This document shows, piece by piece, positions 59,660 to 64,000 of a DNA stretch of 64,000 nt. Position 1 is the stretch's first letter, and each line of letters starts with the position of its first letter. Made by a program: the position numbers and the translations under genes. A model generated the notes under the pieces. That model searched no databases, was not told the origin of the DNA, and was given only the letters and a program-made list of their open reading frames with translations. Source of the stretch: Pseudomonas serbica (lineage in GTDB: Bacteria > Pseudomonadota > Gammaproteobacteria > Pseudomonadales > Pseudomonadaceae); NCBI RefSeq assembly GCF_028823535.1, contig NZ_JAQIYM010000022.1, positions 19,717 through 83,716 on the forward strand. Direction: 5' to 3'.

Positions 59660-60094
59660 GTCAAATCTCCTGCGTGATCTTATAGAGTAAACCCATGCAC
59701 TACGGATGGTGCGGCTGGGGCGGCCGATCAGCACGACCCCGCTAAAATCAAGCGGGGCGCGGCATTTTGCAGGCGAACTTTGTGCCCTTCAAGGGATTAT
59801 GACGGGTGACGGAAAATTAACTACAAGTCACCCCGTGACCGAATGTCGCAACCAAACGGCTCAATCCCGTCTAGGCCGTGCCTTTCGTGGATTCTGGCGC
59901 AATTCAAACAATTTGTGCATCGGCCATATGAATGATGCGGCATGGCACGGTAATAGTGGCGCAAAGCCGCGTCTTCAGGCGCTTGTGGCACGTTTGTACT
60001 GCTTTGTCTTACAGTTTTCCTCCAGGCGACAAATACTTATATCTGTAGGGTTTTCATTTTTCTGACTACGAGGTCAGGTAAGTGCTCTGGGCCT
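59660..60094. other. Intergenic region between pntAA and gcdR
   Basis: A 435-base gap without a supportable gene. It should hold the pnt promoter (minus). A hairpin CCCCGCT (59737-59743) with AGCGGGG (59751-59757) lies about 80 bases before pntAA. On the plus strand a GAACTT at 59771 with TATGA 17 bases on lacks a downstream gene. An open frame of 119 codons on plus has no recognisable protein. Confidence 0.5.
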
Positions 60095-60994
60095 TTACCC
60101 TTCTAGGCTGTAGCCATGCGCCTGGTTTACCAGCCAGTCCCGAAAAGCCCTCAAAGACGCAGATTCGACCTTTCTCTCGGGAATCATCAGGTAATAGGCC
60201 TTGATGCTGGAGAGTGCCTGGGGGTTGGCGATCACCAGGCGAGCCTCGGCCAGTTCGCGCTGAATCAGGAACGGCGGGATCAGCGCAATGCCCATGTCGT
60301 GCATCGCGGCCTGGGCCAGCATGGAGAATAGCTCGTAGCGCGGCCCTGTCATGTCGCGCGGGACATTCAGTTGTTGTGAGGCGAACCATTGGCGCCAGGC
60401 ATAGGGGCGGGTGGTCTGTTGCAGGAGGGGCAGGTCGGCGATTTCACCGGGCGTCAGGGCATCCCTTTTTCCCAATAGATTAGGGCTGCACACGGGCATC
60501 GGATTTTCGCCCATCAACCTGTGGGATTCAGTACCGGACCAATCCGCGTCACCGAAGTAGATCGCTGCGTCAAAATCGGTGTCGGCAAACAGGAATGGCC
60601 GGGTGCGGTTGGTGAGGTTGACCGTCACTTCCGGGTGTTTCTGTTGAAAGTCCTTGAGCCTGGGTAGCAGCCACTGGGTGCCAAATGTCGGAACCACGGC
60701 CAGTTCTATGACGTTGGCTCCCTGTTGGCCCATTACCGACAAGGTATCGCGCTCGACTGCATCGAGTTGAGTGGCAACCCGGCGGCTGTAGGAAAGGCCC
60801 GGCTCCGTCAGCTTGACCCCGCGTCGCGAGCGTCGGAACAGTTCCACGCCTAGGAACTCCTCGAGGCTGGCGATCTGTCGGCAAATGGCCCCTTGGGTGA
60901 GCGAAAGTTCTTGGGCTGCCTTGGTGAAGCTTTCATGGCGTGCGGCCGCCTCGAAGCTGATCAGGGCCGTGGTGCTGGGTATTTTCCTGCGCAT
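60095..60994 (-). CDS. gcdR: LysR-type regulator of glutarate catabolism (GcdR)
   Basis: A 299-residue LysR regulator with the N-terminal winged helix ISFEAAARHESFTKAAQELSLTQGAICRQIASLEEFLG and a GcvA-like effector domain. The start at 60994 (MRRKIPSTTALI) was chosen. It diverges from gcdH, which in Pseudomonas is the arrangement of GcdR, the glutarate-responsive activator of gcdHG. Confidence 0.9.
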   Translation of the reverse strand: MRRKIPSTTALISFEAAARHESFTKAAQELSLTQGAICRQIASLEEFLGVELFRRSRRGVKLTEPGLSYSRRVATQLDAVERDTLSVMGQQGANVIELAVVPTFGTQWLLPRLKDFQQKHPEVTVNLTNRTRPFLFADTDFDAAIYFGDADWSGTESHRLMGENPMPVCSPNLLGKRDALTPGEIADLPLLQQTTRPYAWRQWFASQQLNVPRDMTGPRYELFSMLAQAAMHDMGIALIPPFLIQRELAEARLVIANPQALSSIKAYYLMIPERKVESASLRAFRDWLVNQAHGYSLEG

Positions 60995-61151
60995 GTACGT
61001 CAACCTCACTAATACATCGCCTTGAAAGGGTTTTGCGACGTTTCGGAGTGAGAAATTAGCACAACAGTATGCGAAATCCTCGTTTGCCCAAGCGTCTAAC
61101 CCGGCCTAGGATCACTGCACGTTATTTGACCTGTTTCGAGAGGACACACTC

Positions 61152-62333
61152 ATGGCCGGTAAAGCTAGCTTCAACTGGATCGATCCCCTGCTGCTGGATC
61201 AACAGCTCACCGAAGAAGAGCGCATGATTCGCGACACCGCTGCGCAGTTCGCCCAGCAAAGTCTAGCGCCGCGCGTGCTCGAAGCTTTCCGCCATGAAAA
61301 GACCGATCCGGCGATCTTCCGCGAAATGGGCGAAGTAGGCCTTTTGGGCGCAACCATCCCTGAGCAGTACGGCGGCAGTGGCCTGAACTACGTCAGCTAC
61401 GGGCTGATTGCCCGTGAAGTCGAGCGTGTCGATTCCGGCTACCGCTCGATGATGAGCGTGCAGTCGTCCCTGGTTATGGTGCCGATCAATGAATTCGGTA
61501 CCGAGGCACAGAAACAGAAATACCTGCCGAAACTGGCATCAGGCGAATGGATCGGTTGCTTCGGCCTGACCGAGCCTAACCATGGCTCCGATCCGGGTGC
61601 GATGATCACTCGGGCACGAAAAGTGGAAGGCGGCTACAGCCTGACCGGCAGCAAGATGTGGATCACCAACAGCCCGATTGCCGATGTGTTCGTGGTCTGG
61701 GGCAAGGACGATGCCGGCGACATCCGTGGCTTCGTCCTGGAAAAGGGCTGGAAAGGCCTGAGCGCCCCGGCAATTCATGGCAAGGTTGGCCTGCGGGCGT
61801 CGATCACCGGTGAGATCGTCATGGACAACGTGTTCGTTCCGGAAGAGAACATCTTCCCCGACGTCCGTGGCCTGAAAGGTCCTTTCACCTGCCTGAACTC
61901 GGCCCGTTACGGCATCTCCTGGGGCGCACTGGGCGCCGCCGAGTTCTGCTGGCACACCGCGCGTCAATACACCCTGGACCGCCAGCAGTTCGGTCGCCCA
62001 TTGGCCGCCACCCAGCTGATCCAGAAGAAGCTCGCCGACATGCAGACCGAAATCACCCTGGCGTTGCAAGGTTGCCTACGTTTGGGGCGCATGAAGGACG
62101 AAGGTACTGCGGCGGTCGAAATCACCTCGATGATGAAGCGCAACTCCTGCGGCAAGTCCCTGGATATCGCGCGCATGGCTCGCGACATGCTGGGCGGCAA
62201 CGGTATCTCGGATGAGTTCGGGGTTGCTCGTCATCTGGTCAACCTGGAAGTGGTGAATACCTATGAGGGTACGCATGACGTCCACGCGCTGATCCTCGGT
62301 CGTGCGCAGACCGGTATCCAGGCGTTCTATTAA
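61152..62333 (+). CDS. gcdH: Glutaryl-CoA dehydrogenase
   Basis: Acyl-CoA dehydrogenase fold flavoenzyme that oxidises and decarboxylates glutaryl-CoA to crotonyl-CoA in lysine and glutarate degradation. The 393-residue protein contains GCFGLTEPNHGSDPGAM, KMWITNSPIADVFVVWG and a C-terminal LEVVNTYEGTHDVHALILG, with the catalytic Glu in YEGTHD. The RS-type residue specific for glutaryl-CoA binding fits SGYRSMMSVQSSL. It is 12 bases from gcdG. Confidence 0.95.
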   Translation: MAGKASFNWIDPLLLDQQLTEEERMIRDTAAQFAQQSLAPRVLEAFRHEKTDPAIFREMGEVGLLGATIPEQYGGSGLNYVSYGLIAREVERVDSGYRSMMSVQSSLVMVPINEFGTEAQKQKYLPKLASGEWIGCFGLTEPNHGSDPGAMITRARKVEGGYSLTGSKMWITNSPIADVFVVWGKDDAGDIRGFVLEKGWKGLSAPAIHGKVGLRASITGEIVMDNVFVPEENIFPDVRGLKGPFTCLNSARYGISWGALGAAEFCWHTARQYTLDRQQFGRPLAATQLIQKKLADMQTEITLALQGCLRLGRMKDEGTAAVEITSMMKRNSCGKSLDIARMARDMLGGNGISDEFGVARHLVNLEVVNTYEGTHDVHALILGRAQTGIQAFY

Positions 62334-62345
62334 TAGGAGAACGGC

Positions 62346-63566
62346 ATGGGCGCGCTTTCGCATCTACGGGTACTGGATTTATCGCGGGTACTGGCCGGGC
62401 CATGGTCCGGACAGATTCTCGCCGACCTTGGCGCCGAAGTGATCAAGGTCGAGCGTCCGGGCAATGGCGATGACACGCGCGCCTGGGGCCCTCCGTTCCT
62501 CAAGGACGCCTATGGAGAGAACACCAGCGAGGCCGCCTATTACTTGTCGGCCAACCGCAACAAGCAATCGGTCACCATCGACTTCACGCGTCCTGAGGGG
62601 CAGAAGCTGGTGCGTGAGCTGGCGGCCAAGTCGGATATCCTGATCGAGAATTTCAAGGTCGGCGGCCTGGCAGCCTACGGCCTGGACTATGAGTCGCTGA
62701 AGGCGATCAACCCTGATCTGATTTATTGCTCGATCACCGGGTTTGGGCAGACCGGTCCTTACGCCAAGCGTGCGGGTTATGACTTCATGATCCAGGGCCT
62801 TGGAGGCCTGATGAGCCTGACGGGGCGACCTGAAGGCGAAGAAGGTGCGGGGCCGGTCAAGGTGGGCGTAGCGTTGACGGATATCCTCACCGGGCTCTAT
62901 TCCACGGTGGCCATCCTGGCGGCACTTGCGCATCGAGACCACGACGGCGGCGGGCAGCATATCGACATGGCATTGCTGGATGTCCAGGTCGCGTGCCTGG
63001 CCAATCAGGCGATGAACTACCTGACGACGGGCAATGCGCCCAAACGCCTGGGAAATGCTCATCCGAACATCGTGCCTTACCAGGATTTTCCTACGGCAGA
63101 TGGCGATTTCATCCTGACTGTCGGCAACGATGGCCAATTCCGCAAGTTTGCCGAAGTGGCGGGGCAGCCGCAGTGGGCCGACGATCCGCGTTTTGCGACT
63201 AACAAGTTGCGGGTGGCAAACCGGGCGGTGCTGATTCCGCTGATTCGTCAGGCTACGGTGTTCAAGACGACCGCTGAATGGGTCGCTCAGCTTGAGCAGG
63301 CTGGTGTGCCGTGTGGGCCTATCAATGATCTGGCGCAGATGTTTGAGGATCCCCAGGTCAAGGCGCGCGGATTGGCGATCGAGTTGCCGCATGCACTGGC
63401 CGGAATGGTGCCGCAGGTGGCCAGTCCGATTCGGTTGTCCGAAACACCGGTGGAATACCGCTCTGCGCCTCCTTTGCTGGGTGAGCATACGCTGGAGGTG
63501 TTGCAGCGGGTACTGGGCCTTGAGGCTGGAACCGTGTCCGCACTCAAGGCTTCGGGTGTTCTCTGA
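62346..63566 (+). CDS. gcdG: CaiB/BaiF family CoA-transferase (glutarate CoA-transferase)
   Basis: Family III CoA-transferase, 406 residues, that activates glutarate with succinyl-CoA (named GcdG in Pseudomonas). It has LRVLDLSRVLAGPWSGQILADLGAEVIKVE, NKQSVTIDF, FKVGGLAAYG and the catalytic Asp region GQHIDMALLDVQVACLANQA. AGGAG precedes the ATG. Operon position after gcdH supports the substrate. Confidence 0.92.
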   Translation: MGALSHLRVLDLSRVLAGPWSGQILADLGAEVIKVERPGNGDDTRAWGPPFLKDAYGENTSEAAYYLSANRNKQSVTIDFTRPEGQKLVRELAAKSDILIENFKVGGLAAYGLDYESLKAINPDLIYCSITGFGQTGPYAKRAGYDFMIQGLGGLMSLTGRPEGEEGAGPVKVGVALTDILTGLYSTVAILAALAHRDHDGGGQHIDMALLDVQVACLANQAMNYLTTGNAPKRLGNAHPNIVPYQDFPTADGDFILTVGNDGQFRKFAEVAGQPQWADDPRFATNKLRVANRAVLIPLIRQATVFKTTAEWVAQLEQAGVPCGPINDLAQMFEDPQVKARGLAIELPHALAGMVPQVASPIRLSETPVEYRSAPPLLGEHTLEVLQRVLGLEAGTVSALKASGVL

Positions 63567-63576
63567 TAGAGCTCTT

Positions 63577-63609
63577 CTATATAGAGGAGAACTTCTCTTC
63601 TCTATATAG
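63577..63609. repeat. Inverted repeat downstream of gcdG
   Basis: CTATATAGAGGAGAA (63577-63591) and TTCTCTTCTCTATATAG (63593-63609) pair along almost their whole length, with one- or two-base bulges and a tiny loop. It starts ten bases after the gcdG stop. No T-run follows, so it is not a classic terminator. Confidence 0.65.
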
Positions 63610-63669
63610 GGGCCATCGTGGCGTTTTGGCTCGCGCTGCAAGGTATTGATAGAAAAACCAAATCAACGC

Positions 63670-63697
63670 TTGACGGCAGATTCTGGAAGCCTATAAT
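63670..63697 (+). promoter_or_regulatory. rrn promoter P1
   Basis: TTGACG (63670-63675), 16-bp spacer, TATAAT (63692-63697), followed by a GC-rich discriminator TCGCCCC typical of growth-rate- and ppGpp-controlled stable RNA promoters. Confidence 0.75.
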
Positions 63698-63814
63698 TCG
63701 CCCCACTTCCGGCGCAGTCGAAACGGAAAACTCCTTGGTAAACAAAGAGTTACGCAGTTTTGGCAGTGACTTGCTTCAGTTCATCGAAGCCGGTAGGGAG
63801 TTGAAAAAGAGGTG

Positions 63815-63842
63815 TTGACAGCAGCGTGTAACGCTGTAGAAT
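63815..63842 (+). promoter_or_regulatory. rrn promoter P2
   Basis: TTGACA (63815-63820), 16-bp spacer, TAGAAT (63837-63842), then TCGCCTCC. Near-consensus strong promoter. Confidence 0.8.
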
Positions 63843-63923
63843 TCGCCTCCCGCTGATGAGAGATCTGAAGCGCAAGTGGTTGAAGTTGTTAGGGATTCCT
63901 TGAAAACTTCTGAAAAATATCAC

Positions 63924-63951
63924 TTGACAGCAAATGAGGCTGCTGTAGAAT
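63924..63951 (+). promoter_or_regulatory. rrn promoter P3
   Basis: TTGACA (63924-63929), 16-bp spacer, TAGAAT (63946-63951), then GCGCGCCTC. Its spacing and discriminator match the other two. Confidence 0.8.
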
Positions 63952-63986
63952 GCGCGCCTCGGTTGAGACGAAAGATCTTAACCAAC

Positions 63987-64000
63987 CGCTCTTTAACAAT
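63987..64000 (+). promoter_or_regulatory. boxA antitermination site of an rRNA operon
   Basis: CGCTCTTTAACAAT closely resembles the boxA consensus TGCTCTTTAACA of rRNA leaders, bound by NusB/NusE. It implies a 16S rRNA gene shortly beyond position 64000. Confidence 0.8.

Larger units (their letters stand above)
63567..64000. other. Leader region of a probable rRNA operon
   Basis: No gene. It holds an inverted repeat just after gcdG, three tandem sigma70-type promoters and a boxA antitermination element at the right edge. A 66-codon open frame at 63618 has no family resemblance and lies across the first promoter, so it was rejected. Confidence 0.7.

Noticed and set aside
59771..59798. GAACTT-N17-TATGA as an AlgU promoter on the plus strand
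   Set aside because: The -10 is poor, and no gene or terminator-bounded RNA lies downstream before the convergent gcdR.
59706..60065. A 119-codon plus-strand frame in the pntAA-gcdR gap
   Set aside because: Irregular composition, no ribosome binding site and no family.
62379..63641. A 420-codon minus-strand frame opposite gcdG
   Set aside because: Shadow of the CoA-transferase gene, with no domain.
63618..63818. A 66-codon open frame before the rRNA promoters
   Set aside because: It spans promoter P1, has no family resemblance, and its end overlaps the P2 -35 box.
1..64000. Mobile elements, CRISPR arrays, toxin-antitoxin or defence systems
   Set aside because: No transposase, integrase, direct-repeat array or defence-gene signature was seen in any frame; tRNA genes were looked for in gaps and not found.

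Overview
This window is chromosomal DNA of a Pseudomonas of the fluorescens type. Gene content and order match conserved Pseudomonas blocks: algB-kinB, dsbA-cc4-engB-polA-thrB-znu/zur, metNIQ, the caa3 oxidase cluster, osmC, trpI-trpBA, pntAA-AB-B and gcdR-gcdH-gcdG. The gaps carry REP elements typical of fluorescent pseudomonads. All gene assignments come from reading protein motifs and recalling family and synteny knowledge; no database search was run. I saw no insertion sequence, prophage, CRISPR array or tRNA gene.

Layout. 1-8989: the alginate two-component pair algB-kinB, then on the minus strand an EAL phosphodiesterase, an AmpDh2-like amidase lipoprotein, a GGEEF diguanylate cyclase and an EEP-family phosphatase/nuclease. 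9004-16164: dsbA, two c-type cytochromes, engB, polA and thrB. The engB-polA gap holds a strong candidate for the sRNA ErsA. 16282-25004: the zinc uptake locus znuA / zur-znuC-znuB with a Zur box, a lipoprotein, catalase HPII and the methionine importer metNIQ. 25155-33714: the aa3/caa3 cytochrome c oxidase and its assembly genes (sco1, ctaB, ctaA, surf1, coxC, ctaG, coxA, coxB). 34085-38485: an unknown protein, a SulP transporter with a beta carbonic anhydrase, and a radical SAM gene under a perfect LexA box. 38680-47982: a small EF-hand protein, yheV-like, prlC, a gamma carbonic anhydrase, a HAD phosphatase, lipoproteins, two DUF1161 genes, osmC, a flavin monooxygenase, dodecin and a YqjD-like protein. 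47955-51018: trpI and trpBA. 51112-54711: a poorly described cluster of one DUF4105 protein, three DUF2388 paralogues and a DUF1127 gene. 55031-63566: a CoA-transferase, the three-gene transhydrogenase and the glutaryl-CoA genes. 63567-64000: tandem strong promoters and a boxA, so a ribosomal RNA operon probably starts just past the right edge.

Themes. Envelope-stress control by AlgU recurs: osmC has a perfect AlgU (sigma22) promoter, the ErsA candidate a near-perfect one, and algB a weaker one. Assembly of a copper- and haem-a-containing terminal oxidase is encoded almost completely in one block, and three of its genes carry Crc/Hfq-type A-rich motifs at the ribosome binding site. The least understood parts are the DUF4105/DUF2388/DUF1127 cluster, whose two transcription units share a repeated ACTGTAC-type motif, and the lone EF-hand protein at 38680.
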